Assembly: GCA_019722365.1 (NCBI GenBank)
Contig: JADFUC010001249.1
Coordinates: forward strand, 124,001-188,000
Length of the DNA: 64,000 nt
Reading direction: 5' to 3'
Origin: Lithospermum erythrorhizon
Lineage: Eukaryota; Streptophyta; Magnoliopsida; Boraginales; Boraginaceae
This document shows positions 48,902 through 61,196 of this stretch, piece by piece. Position 1 is the stretch's first letter. The number at the start of each line of letters is the position of its first letter. A program made the translations under genes and the position numbers. Under the pieces are notes generated by a model. That model saw only the letters and a program-made list of their open reading frames with translations. It was not told the DNA's origin and ran no database searches.

Positions 48902-51900
48902 CTATTGGAATGATTTACATGACATTTTGCAAACAAATAGCCTGTTCATCCACAGTGTCTCGAACAAACATGCTTTACTAGAACTTGCATCAACAAATGT
49001 TGCTGCTGAAGCAGAGCCATTATTTGGTCCTTGATTGTTAGCTCTCTCGGGCGACGCTGGTGGGGGTGGAATAACAGCTACTGGAGGTAGTGGTGGATCA
49101 ACCACATTTTCCTTAGTCAGTATGGGTGCCTTAACTGGAGGCACTATCTCCTTTTTGCCATCACCAGCATCTAACTTCAGCTCATCCCTGAAACTTTTCA
49201 TTTCACTGAATACATCTCCTGGATTTATACCTGAGATGTTGTAGTTGTTGTTTGCTGAGGAACACCATGAACCTGCATGCACAATGTTTAATCAAGGTTA
49301 AATATTTGATCAAACTAAACAAGTCAACATGGCCCAATAGGAGGCTCCTGCATATGCAGGGGCAGAGATACTATTAATATGCAACCTTACCCCTTTAATA
49401 ACAGAAAATTGTTTTCAAATTGATAAAAAAGAGTAAAGTTTCAATACTACCTACTACTTTACAAAAACTACGAACCATATATAGGTAGTGCAACATTTAC
49501 TTAAAGAAGATTCTATAATATTGGAGGAGATAATTGTCAAATTGATCCCAGATGATGGGATCAAGTTGCATTTAATTTTAGATATTTACAATGTTATAAA
49601 TTAGTCCCTAAGGAGGCACAATTGTCAGCTAGAGATCCTTCAAAATTCCACAAATATCGCATCTGCCTCTATTCTTTCTCGAGCACCATAACAAGCAAAC
49701 ATCTGTCATTTTCTGCAACTATACTGCAACATTTTGCCACTGCGATTAATCGGCAACATCAGAACTATCTGTGACTAAACTGCAACTGATCTCACCGGTC
49801 TGTCCAAATTGACAATTAATCCTAGGCTACCATCTAGGCATCTAAATTAAAGTTTAGGTGCCAAAATACACCCGCGCCGCCTATTCTCAAACGCCAAACG
49901 CTAGACGCTTATTCAAAATGACGGAGTAGTCTGTGACTAGATGAAATTTAGCCTTAACTCTATAATATTGTATATATATACTTACGCATATATGCAGCTG
50001 CTGTAGAAGGGAAATCAGTGATGAATCCATCAACCTCTGCATTGTCATGTGTGGCCAACTCGATATAAGGATCCGCATAATAATCGAACAAAAGATTGGT
50101 GAATTCATTCTTGAAAACTCCAACATAGACTGAAACATTAGCTTTATGCATTTCTGCTACTATGTTGGTGTAATTTGCAGACAAGTACATAGGCATTGGA
50201 TAGTTCAAAACAATGGCGTTTCTTTGCAGTGTGATAGCGTCGGAAAATTTCTTGATTTCAGCTGGAACATCAGGGCTAACACCCATCAAATCCTCCTTGG
50301 TTTCGAATACTCTTTGGTATGAAGGCGCGGTTTCCTTGAAGTGTTCGAGGACTGCACTGTCGTCTGATTGGATTAGAACTTTTTGGATTTGTTGTTTGTC
50401 GAGTCCTGCTTCGGTCAGGGCTGTGGAGGCTGTTTTGATCATGTCCAAGCCTCTCTTTGATGCTAGATAAGGAACATTCTTGAAGATACAAAGGATAACA
50501 AAAGAAAATATGTTAGTTCGACTAAGAATTTAGGTTCGTTTTCATTTGAATGCCCTACTTTAACGCGGCTTATGAAAACATACGAGCAGCTTAAACATAA
50601 GAATCAACCATGGAAAAGTGACTAACATGGGGATCATTTGAGGAAATGACTTACATTCACAGTGATCATAACTCCATGAACTTTTCTTGTCTTGGCAAGA
50701 TTCAAGAACTCGGGGAGAGTTACAAACTTCCCTGCTGCTTTGTTCAATGGATTTCTTGGAAGTTGTTTATCATCATAATTACTTCTCAATTGAGCTGAAA
50801 ATAAATTGTAAACTTAAGATCAATTCACATGAACATGAAGGGAATGATAAAATAACTTGTTTATTTTTTCGTCGAAAAAGGCTTACGCTTCAATGATTGA
50901 ATCTCAGTCCAGGTAAGATCAAAGGAGTAAACTCCATTGCTAGGTCCCATTTCAGGGATCATTTGTGATTTCTCCATGAAAGTTTCTGCTGCATTGGTTG
51001 GGAATGTAAGATCAGCTGAATCCATGCAGAAAGCAACTCCATCTTTAGATAATTGAACAGAACAATCAATTATGTCTGCTCCATCATCTATAGCCTTTTG
51101 ATAAGCTAGATCAGTTGATCCAGGGAAATCTCCACTTGCTCCATTGTGAGATATAATGTATTCTACATACAAAAAAGGGAATATTTCTCAAGTTAGTATT
51201 AAACAACTTTAATGATTGATGATATTTTAAGGATTTTTAGAAAGTGTAAGAAAAATGGTGAATGATGTTTCTCTTACTTGGGACCTTTTTGGTAAGATCT
51301 TTCTCATGGGCAAAACATTCTGCAAGAGAAAAATTTGATGGTGGTCAGACTATAAAGACTATAGCTAATTGTTTACTGCATTAACATTAATATGAACATG
51401 CTCTGATGCCTTTGAAGATGCTTCTGCCTAAGCAGGATAAGGAGGATCGCATAGTAAGCAGTCTTATTGTTTACTACAAAATGAAATAAACTAGCCTTAC
51501 TTATTGATTCTGAAGCAGTGACAGGAAAATCAGTGACGATTCCATCAACCGAAAACTGTGAATTATCAACGTAATTAAGGTACTCCTTGATTGGATCATA
51601 GCTATAATTGAAGCTCAATCTGGCATCATTTTGAAGACCATAAACATGAACTTCAAGGCCTAATTTATGAGCATCATTCACCAAAGTCGAAGCCGGTAAC
51701 AAATATCCGTTTTGATGAACAGGCCAAATGAACTCCTTAGGTACAAGAATTCCAGCTGCAAATAATTTGATTTCGGACAACTTTTTCAACCAAGAACCAT
51801 ATGGTTCTTTAGTTGTAGGTTCAATCACATCCAAACTTGGTTGGAATTTGAAGATGAGCTTTGTTTTTCTGTTGAGGAGTTTTGGAACCATGCCCTTCAA

Positions 51901-53009
51901 GAAATTAACCTCAGGGGATGAAAGGTAAACTATTGGTTTAACATTCAAGAAATTTAGTATGAATGTTTCAGGGTTGAGTTTGAATTGTTTGTAGAATAAA
52001 TCATGCTGCAAAATCAAAATGATAAAAAAAAAACCTCTTTCAATAACAAATAATGGGCAATGCATAATAATAACAACAATAATGGACAATTAATTTGAAA
52101 CATAAAAAACTTGTCATAAGTATGCAAAAGATGATTCACCTCCACATTTATCCAGTATGTTGCATCATCCATCGATTTATCGTCTGTGTCGAGTGCAGAT
52201 AAACCGTACATTTCATCTACAAATGATGTTCTTGAAAATGTTCTTTGCACCACTGCAAATTATTAATCCAAAATTAAAGGTTAAACACTTATTCCACCAA
52301 AAAGTATAACATAGTAGACTCTCCAAACTTTACTATCTTGACATGGAACAATTTTTTATCTCAAAATTATATATGCCAGGACAAAACCAGGACTAAAACT
52401 TAGACGAAATTTGAAAAATTGGCTAAAATTTTACTATCAAGAAAAAGGATTAGACCAATATATATGTATGTTCAGTTGACATACATGAAATTGGTGTCTT
52501 ATTGTCTTCAAATAGCTGATAAAAGGTGAAGTCCAGTGCAAACCATCCTTCAACATCTAGGCCATTGACATTATGTCTCCTCTTTCCATTTGGAATTTTA
52601 TCTTTGATATTTGTTGAGTTTTCTAGTGTTACAGTTGACATGCACAATGGAAGTTCATCTTTTGTTAATTGCAAGTCACAGTAATACAATGTGTTGGGCA
52701 AATAGCTGACTTTTTTGTCGAAATTGAAGCCATAATCAGTCCCTTCAGGGAAAACTCCAGATACACCAGTTGTTGCCAAAACAGGCTCCATACCTAAGGG
52801 AATAAAAAGACGCGACGAGCACGTGGGCTCGGGGTTAGAGATTTAACGAAAAACTTAACGATGAGACAATGTACATTTTTCGAATATGAATGATGGAACG
52901 TACCATTCAAAGTCTGCCATTTCTTTCCGGGAGGGTTGGGAACAGCCTGAGGAATTGTTGCATGGGCAATGTGGAGCAAAAGAAAAACAACGAAAAATCT
53001 TCCATCCAT
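48902..53009 (-). CDS. GDPDL: Glycerophosphodiester phosphodiesterase-like (GDPDL/SVL) protein
   Basis: Nine minus-strand exons join in frame to 784 residues: 52904-53009, 52485-52793, 52140-52252, 51501-52005, 51278-51319, 50887-51162, 50655-50794, 49986-50478 and 48902-49272; every junction is GT/AG. A signal peptide (FFVVFLLLHIAHA, residues 5-17) is followed by two tandem GDPD-like domains, about 38-345 and 358-665. Domain 1 shows LYYCDLQLTKDELPLCM and VDGIVTDFPVTAS; domain 2 shows IISHNGASGDFPGSTDLAY, ADIIDCSVQLSKDG and VDGFITDFPSTAA. The C-terminal 100 residues are proline-rich (DPPLPPVAVIPPPPASP). GDPDL proteins such as SHAVEN3 act at the cell surface in wall cellulose and pectin organisation, usually with a GPI anchor. 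Here domain 1 has no HRG-type histidine, domain 2 keeps H364-N-G, and the C-terminus lacks the usual hydrophobic anchor tail. Which paralogue it is cannot be decided. Confidence 0.92.
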
Positions 53010-53881
53010 TTTTATTCCAATTTCACTTGATACTCTTACCTGTTTTCATGGTTATTACAAGATAGAATAAGTTATTAAACCATAACAAGAAAAATTAACA
53101 CCAATGTACACTTTTTTAATAGAAATTATTAATCATATTTGTTTATATGTATGTATTTGTCATTTTGTTATCCCATGCAGGCAGTTGCCACATTTGATCT
53201 TTTGAATATAGATATTGATAGTTCAATCTCTTCGCATACTATTCACATAAATGGTATTTTATCGAGCCACGAACCGAATAGAAATTATGATAATCAACGA
53301 TCAAGCAAAAAATCATTCAATAATCTCAACAAAAATGGTCATAGTATGGAAATTTTACCAAAAGGTGAAGATCGCCTCATGCAATAGAGGCGCGGAACAA
53401 GAATGATAAAATTATTGGGAATAATCTTCTATCTATTCCCCCCTCAACCAAGGAGGAATGTTTTAAGAAGAATACAATGGAGGAAATAGATGAAAGATAT
53501 TTATGAAATATAAGAGGAATTTTGTGATACATTGCTCCTAATAACATGGAATCCCACATGTTTAGGTCTGATATTATTCCCAAAACTGTATGGCTCATTT
53601 TCATTTTTTTTGTATTGCCCATCCAACCCACCCCCCCATCATTTCATCATAACTACTTGCATTACTTTTCAATTTAATCTGCAGTTCTTTGCCCAGGACT
53701 TCAACAAGAGGGCTAAGTCTATAATTTTCTTGCCTCATTCCAAAGAATTCAACTTATAAGAAAGAAACTCCAAACAAAAGTATACTATTCTCACTTGTAT
53801 TTTTGTTCTATGTTTACTGGTGTTAACCAAATAATTATTTGTATACAAAAAGAGAATCATTTCATTTTTGAACACTGATGA
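53010..53881. other. Spacer between GDPDL start and kinase stop
   Basis: About 870 bp separates the GDPDL start codon (53009) from the end of the kinase gene (53882); both are transcribed leftwards, so this holds the GDPDL promoter and 5' leader and the kinase 3' flank. Short open frames on both strands (53139-53387, 53377-53631, 53532-53759) show no family resemblance. No motif could be assigned with confidence. Confidence 0.5.
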
Positions 53882-56735
53882 TCAAATCATTCTGAAGGCA
53901 TGCATAGTCATTCCTAGCCCTTTCGAATTCATATGGTATATCAGTTGAAGCTCTTTCACACATTCTGCCATTGATGGCCTCTGGCTACTATCAATCCTGA
54001 CACAGCGCGATGCTAGATTCGCCAACATTACAATCGACTCAATCGTGTATGATCCCCTTCTCATCTCTGGATCAATAACCTTCCTCAGTTTCTTCTTATC
54101 GTTTAATAGATGCCTAACCTGTAATGTAACAGGACAAATATATTAGGACATGTACTGGAGGAGAATGCTAAATTAATGAGAAACTTATCATACCTGCAAA
54201 ACTAAGTTCTGATCATTTGATCCTTGATCAAGGTCTAATGCTCGACGCCCTGTCAGAAGTTCAAGAAGCACAACTCCAAATGCATAAACATCACTCTGTA
54301 GTGTAAGTTTACCTGTCTATTTCCAGCATTAGTTAAGAACAAGATTTGCATATTAAAATTGAAATAATTTGATTTATGTCTTTAATCGAAATAGGTGCAT
54401 ACAAACCAATGTATATTCAGGATCAAAATAGCCAAAAGTGCCTAGAACTCTAGCTGTCACACATGTGTCCTGCCCCTCAGGCATCAACTTAGCTAGCCCA
54501 AAATCTGATATCTGCATCCAAAAGCAAAGTATATTGAATATATGTGTATTATATCACTAATCAATAACATATATAAAATCAAAGGAATAAAGATCAGATT
54601 TCTTTCCTTTTCACATTATTAATTACTAAATTATTCTTCTTCTAAAAATCTAAAATTAGGAGTTCTAATAGAATTAATCATCATTTCTCTGTTTTTATTT
54701 TTGATGCCGTATATCGAAAATGAACTTGATTCATCAATTATTCTTAAACTATAATGTCAAAATTATAAGAAAATAATATTAAACTATTTTCAATCTAACG
54801 ATATAATTTTTATATTATTAAAATAATAATTAATCAAGAATTAATTGTCAAAATTTTACATCGATATATTATACAACGCCAAATAAAAAATGGAGGTAGT
54901 ATTAAATATTCACTATATTTTATACTTGCACATATTTGATTATCAATTGAAATGACCATCAAGCATACGCATTTAAGCCATAATTTATACATTACATACA
55001 TTCGTTATATATATACTTGTAATCGGTTACAGATCCCACTTTTTAATTAACTTTATTTATTTATTTTCAAGTAATGCTTAATGATTCCAAATGTATGTAA
55101 TAATAACACAATTATTTTTTGCTCAATTTTGTACGTATTAAACTTTCTGCGATTCAATTCACAAAGCATGCCATATATTATATATTATCACTTATTACTC
55201 CTTCTTACCTAATAGATTTTCATCATATGTCATTTTCAATTTTTAAGCCATCAGTGTTAGTTAAATAATAATATATTTTACGTAGAATCTGCTTATTATT
55301 ATTATTATAGTTGTTAGTTAAATAATCATATTTTTTGTAGAATTATTATTATTATTATTATTTATTATTATGTAAAATTGTTGTTATATTATATTAATAG
55401 GTATTAATTAAATAATCATATGTTTTGGAGTAGAATTATAATTATGATATTATTATTTAATTCCATGCAAATAATAAGAATCTTTATATATTAGGATCCA
55501 CAAAATTAAATTATACTTTTAAATCATACTAATTAGAATCCTACATAAAAAAATCGATGATACTATATCACGATCAATTACCAATATATTTAGCTGTAGT
55601 AACATCAAATCGTTAAAATAATAAGAGTATCTCTATGAACATCTTTTTATTCTAATTTTGTATTACATTTAAAGAGTTGTTTGTGATCAAAATATCCTTC
55701 AAAAAATAAAAATATTAATTAGAATAAAAATTCAAATGAGTATAAATTTTTGCTACGTATTTTTAGAACGATTAATTAAACATAAAAATTATCAAATATT
55801 TGAGAAATCGATTACATATGATGCATGTGACGAGCATACCTTTGCTTCATAATTGGAATTCAAAAGGACATTAGTAGATTTGAAGTCTCTATGAACAATA
55901 GGAATTCCAACTGCAGCACTTGAATGGAGATATGCAAGTCCTCGAGCTGCTCCAATAGCGACTTTAAGCCTTAATGACCAATCCATCTTCTCTTCTCCAA
56001 TCCCTTCATACAGAAGTAAAACTAATAAGCATTCAACAATGGCCTGTTACCCGCCGACTCGGGGCGGGTCGTTACATAAAAACAATGTCAAACAGGCTAA
56101 TAAATTATACACAGACCATTCAAGTGATCTTGCAAATTGCCTTTGTGCATATACTCATAAACCAAGAATCTGTGTTTCCCATCAGCACAATAACCTATTA
56201 ATGATACCAGATTGGGATGGTCTAATCCACTTAATATATCAACTTCAACGCGAAATTCACGCTCCCCTTCGGCTGCTTTAAATGGGGGTAATTCCATTTT
56301 CTTGATTGCCACAACCTATCACATTCCAACAAGAAACTGCAACATTAAAACCAATAATGTACAAAGGAAAATCATGAATTTTTTTGCCTCTAAATAAACA
56401 AACCTCTCCAGAACGCAGAGTGCCCTTATAAACTCGTCCGAAACCACCTTCACCTAGCAAGTTATCATCAATGAAGTTACATGTTGCCTCCTCCATTTCC
56501 CTGAGAGTAAATACTAATGAGCCATACCGCCTTTTAGCCGGTGGCCTTTGATCTTCAATCTGCCAACTCTCTATAGACTTATATATCCCTGGAAACATCA
56601 AAAAATTCAATCATAAATATTCAGAACTTGTAATGATGTCACAAAACATAAGGACAACAACATACAAGGATTCATGAGATCCTCTGATTTGCTTCTTCGT
56701 CGTTTGTTCCATGCTGAAACCAGACCAAAAGGCAT
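53882..56735 (-). CDS. PBL28: PBL28-like receptor-like cytoplasmic kinase
   Basis: Seven minus-strand exons join in frame to 360 residues: 56666-56735, 56404-56588, 56117-56315, 55840-56003, 54407-54511, 54194-54316 and 53882-54118, all GT/AG. The N-terminus [20 protein letters not shown] is characteristic of the PBL28 branch of RLCK-VII; there is no Gly-2, so N-myristoylation is not expected. The kinase has the glycine loop GEGGFGRV (69-76), VAIKK with Lys-90, catalytic HRDFKSTN (Asp-191), SDFG (Asp-209), [10 protein letters not shown] and the [18 protein letters not shown] helix. It is therefore an active-type RD Ser/Thr kinase. PBL kinases relay signals from cell-surface receptors; the substrate here is unknown. 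The fourth intron is 1.3 kb and holds a MITE. The gene looks intact. Confidence 0.93.
54700..54901. mobile_element. MITE-like insertion in kinase intron 4
   Basis: The interior matches 47118-47335 (TCAATTATTCTTAAACTATA, then ATTATAAGAAAATAATATTA and AACTATTTTCAATCTAACGA), and the right border reads ATGGAGGTAGTA, the inverted form of a TACTACCTCCAT MITE end. The left border is diverged, so 54700 is approximate. Confidence 0.55.
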
Positions 56736-58398
56736 GATTCTTGAAGTTTTGCTATCTTTTTATTTCTTGGTACATATCATAAAGCAAGAAAATAAGGGAA
56801 AATTTGGTAAATGGCATAAATGTTCACTTGCTAACAATTAATAGAGTAGCAATCTTCACTTTTTGACTTAAAACATAGAATTTAATGAAATGGAAATTGA
56901 CAGAAAGCATAAACAACAAGGAAAAGTAGGTCCAATATCGAAGTAGAAGAGAATCCTTAAGGAGTACGTATAAAGCAATTGAGACAACGTACTTAAAATA
57001 TCACTATACATTCGTCTATATAAAATGTTTTGACATAATCATGTCCGGATGGTTGCTCATTCATTATCCTCGTTCACGTGAACCAATTTTGGGTAATGAA
57101 CCATGTTACGAATCTATGGTGTTACATCTTAAAATCAATTGTAATTACAGGAAATGATGCAATAATATATAAATAATATTTCATGATATATTTAATGTGG
57201 AACGTATCGCCCTTCGATAATTCTTACTAATACTATCAACCAACTACTTGGATTTCTCACTTGAACTACAAGAAAACTTAGATAAGGGGGAAAAAAAGTA
57301 CATGTCCATGTTGCTTAATTTTAGATGCGACATATGGTGTGATGGGGAATGTATTTGTAAAGGAAATTGAAGTTGCATTAATAATCTCCATTAAATTTAT
57401 GAGTTTGTTGTTGATATGTCATTTTCTTTGTTATATGTACTCTTTCAAGTTTCAATGTTCAACTTCAACTTTCATAGATGCTACAAGGAGTACTAATATA
57501 AGGATTTGCAGTAAGCATCATCTACCCCTTAATGGACAGTATGCTCCTTTGTTGGTTATGATGATTGTACACCATGCAGAACATATTTTCCTTTAGTTTT
57601 TTTTGCAAACCATAAGTATTGTACATAAAATTATCCATTAGTCCATCCACCTTAGTTTGATTAACATTATATTTTTAGCTTTTGACTTAAAAAATATCAT
57701 ATGATACTATTAATACGAAAATTTACACAAGTGTATAGTACATTGAAAATAATATCTATTTTATAGCCAAATAAATCATCGAGGTAAATTTGAATAACTT
57801 TACAATTACATTATAAAAATTACAAAAGAGTATTTCACAATTATATCAATTCTATATGTATTATAAAAATATATTAAAATTTATTGAATATCAAAATAAT
57901 GTCTAAAAATAAAAATATCAATTAAACTAAATTTTAGATTACGAAATACAATAAATGAATTGTAATATCATGACTCAAAATGGATGATATAATTCATATT
58001 GATAAGATTTTATCAGTACTCATATTACCAATATCATTTTATTTTTCGATATCCGACTCATAATAAAATGATCATTTATTGCAAGCTTTGCTACACAATG
58101 TACAACGATCATTCTCATCATGGTCTCACCGCATAAACCCTTTGTATATCATGGATAAGAATCAGATACGTTTCAAATGGCCAAAATTGAGCCTGGAAAT
58201 TTTCCCTCGCTTACCACTATAACTTTAAGATCGAAGACCATGGCTGCAGTATACACAACGGTGAACACACTAACACATTGAGTGTTCATTGTTTCTTTAT
58301 GCTTGCCAAATTGTGTGACCAAAGTGTATTCATGATTCTCTACTATTCTTCGATCTTTTGCTATATTTGAATAATATAAATATGAATTTTGTTACACC
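56736..58398. other. Divergent intergenic region, kinase (-) and RING gene (+)
   Basis: The two genes are transcribed away from each other, so both promoters lie in these 1.66 kb. No start-deciding element or known cis motif can be asserted. An 85-codon plus-strand frame at 57339-57596 shows no family resemblance and is probably chance. Confidence 0.55.
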
Positions 58399-60693
58399 AT
58401 GGACATGCATGGCCGCAATATTAATATCATGATGATGGAGACACCTCCCTCAGATGATGTTTGTCCAATTTGCTACAACGTTTTCTACGTACCATGCATG
58501 ACCAATTGTGGTCACTGGTTTTGTGGTATGTTTTTTTTGTTCAAGTTATATTTGTATGCTAATTAGTTCAGAGATTTGATTTTTGTTTCATTGGTTGATG
58601 ATGGTATACTCAGAATTAATTGATTTCGTTTTTTTTTTTAGTCCTGAGGTTTCTTGATATACCTCAAAGTTGTGTTTGAAATATGTTGTTGTCAATGGCT
58701 AAATGTGATTGATATACTTGTATCTCAAAATCATGTTTTATTTTGAAATTTATTAGTTATCCACCCATCTCAAAAAGATTTGTCTTTTTTTTTTTTTTGA
58801 GCTTTTTTATTTTGAACCTAAACATTTTCGTTTATGTTGTGTAATATTTGATGAAAAAAGTATCAAATGAAAGTATTTTGAATCGACTTTAACATTAACA
58901 TAATAATTTTGATTCATATCAAAATTTTATATATGTGTCGATTGAGAACGTAAAATTGGCTAACTTTGAGAAAACAAAATCAAAATAGACTCTCTATTCG
59001 TGATGGAGGTAGTAATTAAGGATTAAGTACTAATTACATGAATGAAAGAACTTTGTAGTTGTTGTTTTTGGAACTTCCTATGCCTGGTCTTCTTTAGTTT
59101 CTGTCCTTACTGAATGCCTTGAGATTGCTTTAGTTTGTTGAGAAATGTTTGAATTGCTCATAGAGTCATAGCTTCTTTCTTTACTTGATTCACTTTCCCT
59201 TGTTTCCATAACAATTTAGGTAACTGCATATTGCTATGCTGGAAACACAGGCCTTCAATTAAACAATGCAAGTGCCCTATATGCAGCCAACCAGTCAGCA
59301 AGCTGATACCAGAGGCGTCCGCGTTTAGTAAGTCGAGTGATGAAAGCTTGGAGATATACAAAAACATCCAGCAGTATAATCGCCTTTATGGAGGTGGTAT
59401 ACGTCGACTATTATTGGTGCGTGATTATAGTGAAAATGGTTGTTATTATTAATGTAGTTGATCCAATTCATAGAAATGAAATTATGTTGCAGTTGCAGAT
59501 TTTGCACGGTTTGCCCCTGTATCTCCAGAAAATTCATCATCAGTTGCTAGATATTGATGGATATTATGCAAACTTTCAACAATTACGCTTCATCATTGTA
59601 AGTTAACACTGCTAAATTATTTCCTAAGGTACTCCTTTGTTAGTACAATTTTCCTAAGGTACATAGTACATTTTGGTTCTCAAAAGTCAAATGGTTAAGA
59701 AATTTTTTCTTTTTGGATTAGGCAAGTGCCTGAATACTTTTGCTATGAACTTAATTACCAACAAGAAGCAGTGGTAAGTATGAGCGAGGGAACTGATCCG
59801 GATTAACGAAAAGTTACTGCAATGTATTTGCTATTACTGTATTTTATTGAACACATAGCAATTCAAGTCCCCTAATACACACAATAATGAGGCAAATACA
59901 GTATCGATCTAATAGGGGTCGTCTACTGAGTCCCTGAAACCCTTTCTAGAATTAATAGAAATTTGAGTCCACATTCTGTATTTATGAACTCACATTGACA
60001 AGCTTATCAGCATTTCTACCTGCTTAGCAAGTGTATATTATGAACAAGGTTATCGATGTTTCTGATGAACTTATTCCTTTGGATTCAGATTGTATACCCT
60101 CATATAGTCACAAATGAATTCCCTAAGAAAAGAAGGATTATTAAGGGTTGATTTCCCTATGTCTTGGAGTTAATCTTGTTTTCTCATACAACTTTTTTAG
60201 CTCCTCCTAGTTTATATGCCTTGATAAATATAAGTTTTGTGTTGCAGTTGATTTTTGGTCTTGTTTGCAAACTGAGTCTTCTTTACAAACTTAGCTGCAT
60301 GGGGAGTCTTGTTAATGGAGGTACTTTGTATTACACTTAAAACTCTAGTTGCCTTGAATATTTATTACAAGCCAATCTTACTCAATCTATAAGAGGTTCG
60401 AACTCGAGACGTGCAAACCTACATTAGTATAACCTTAAAGTGTTATTTTTGTGCATCTCCTTGTTGATGAATTATATAGGTCATAACTTGTTCAAGATGG
60501 TGCTCAAAATTCACAACTAACTTCTTTGTTCATGTTGATGTTTCGACTTTAGACCATCTTCATTTCCTCTGCAGATGTGTATTTGATGATCCGTTTCATG
60601 AATTTTCACAATTGGATTGATATTGGCTCCTATTTCATATTGACCATTATATTTATCATTGGAGCTTGGCGAAAACAGGCTATCAGACATTAG
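58399..60693 (+). CDS. Membrane-anchored RING-HC E3 ubiquitin ligase, RNF170-like
   Basis: Five exons join in frame to 204 residues: 58399-58525, 59220-59416, 59499-59597, 60248-60320 and 60575-60693, all GT/AG. The C3HC4 RING uses C22, C25, C37, H39, C42, C45, C61 and C64 (CPIC, NCGHWFCGNC, CKCPIC). Downstream, KLIPEASA and YNRLYGGG match the RNF170-like plant family, in which the RING is followed by membrane helices. Two hydrophobic stretches follow: one around LRFIILIFGLVCKLSLLY and one around IGSYFILTIIFIIGAW near the C-terminus. The protein likely recruits an E2 at an endomembrane; the substrate is unknown. Several Met codons lie in the first 13 residues (1, 3, 11-13), so the true start may be slightly later. 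Exon 3 has two acceptors 6 bp apart. Confidence 0.88.
58750..59014. mobile_element. Possible MITE in RING-gene intron 1
   Basis: The right border GATGGAGGTAGTA (to 59014) is the same MITE-type end as at 54901 and 8832. The putative left border (CCACCCATCTCAAAAAGA at about 58761) is poorly conserved, so the element is uncertain. Confidence 0.35.
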
Positions 60694-61196
60694 CAACTAG
60701 CATTATTTGCTAATGGAATTGGTGACGATTTTGCATAATGTCACAATGTATTAAGTCATGAAGAGCTACATGTCTTCTTATGCAATCACATGCATCTCCC
60801 TTCAGTTGCCAATTATCATCTTTTAACAATGACATGATTGCTTTGAAAAAAACATCTTATTATTCCAACCTGAATGAAGTAAGCAAATGTGTTTCTCTAG
60901 ACACTTTCATTAACATATACTTCTAATTACTCAAGGGAAGATATTCTTGGAATAGTGTAAAGCCGCAGTACATAGCATGTTTAGAGAAGTTAGGAAATAT
61001 TACCAAAACTGCATCATTAATCTTGATTTAGAACATAAATCGGGGAAGCGATGAGGGATGTTCAGTAATCAACACAATCACATTAGTTGTGGATACAACA
61101 AGAATGGCGGTCACTGAAGATTGGATACATGTAAACTTGAGAAAACTGTCTTTAAAAACTGTGAATAACTTCCCATGACTATCAAGAAAATATATT
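60694..61196. other. Convergent intergenic region (3' flanks)
   Basis: The RING gene and the threonyl-tRNA synthetase gene end tail to tail here, 503 bp apart. The stretch should hold both 3' untranslated regions and polyadenylation signals; no gene is seen. Confidence 0.6.

Noticed and set aside
49035..49244. Plus-strand Gly/Ser-rich frame opposite the last GDPDL exon
   Set aside because: It is the antisense shadow of the proline-rich coding region.
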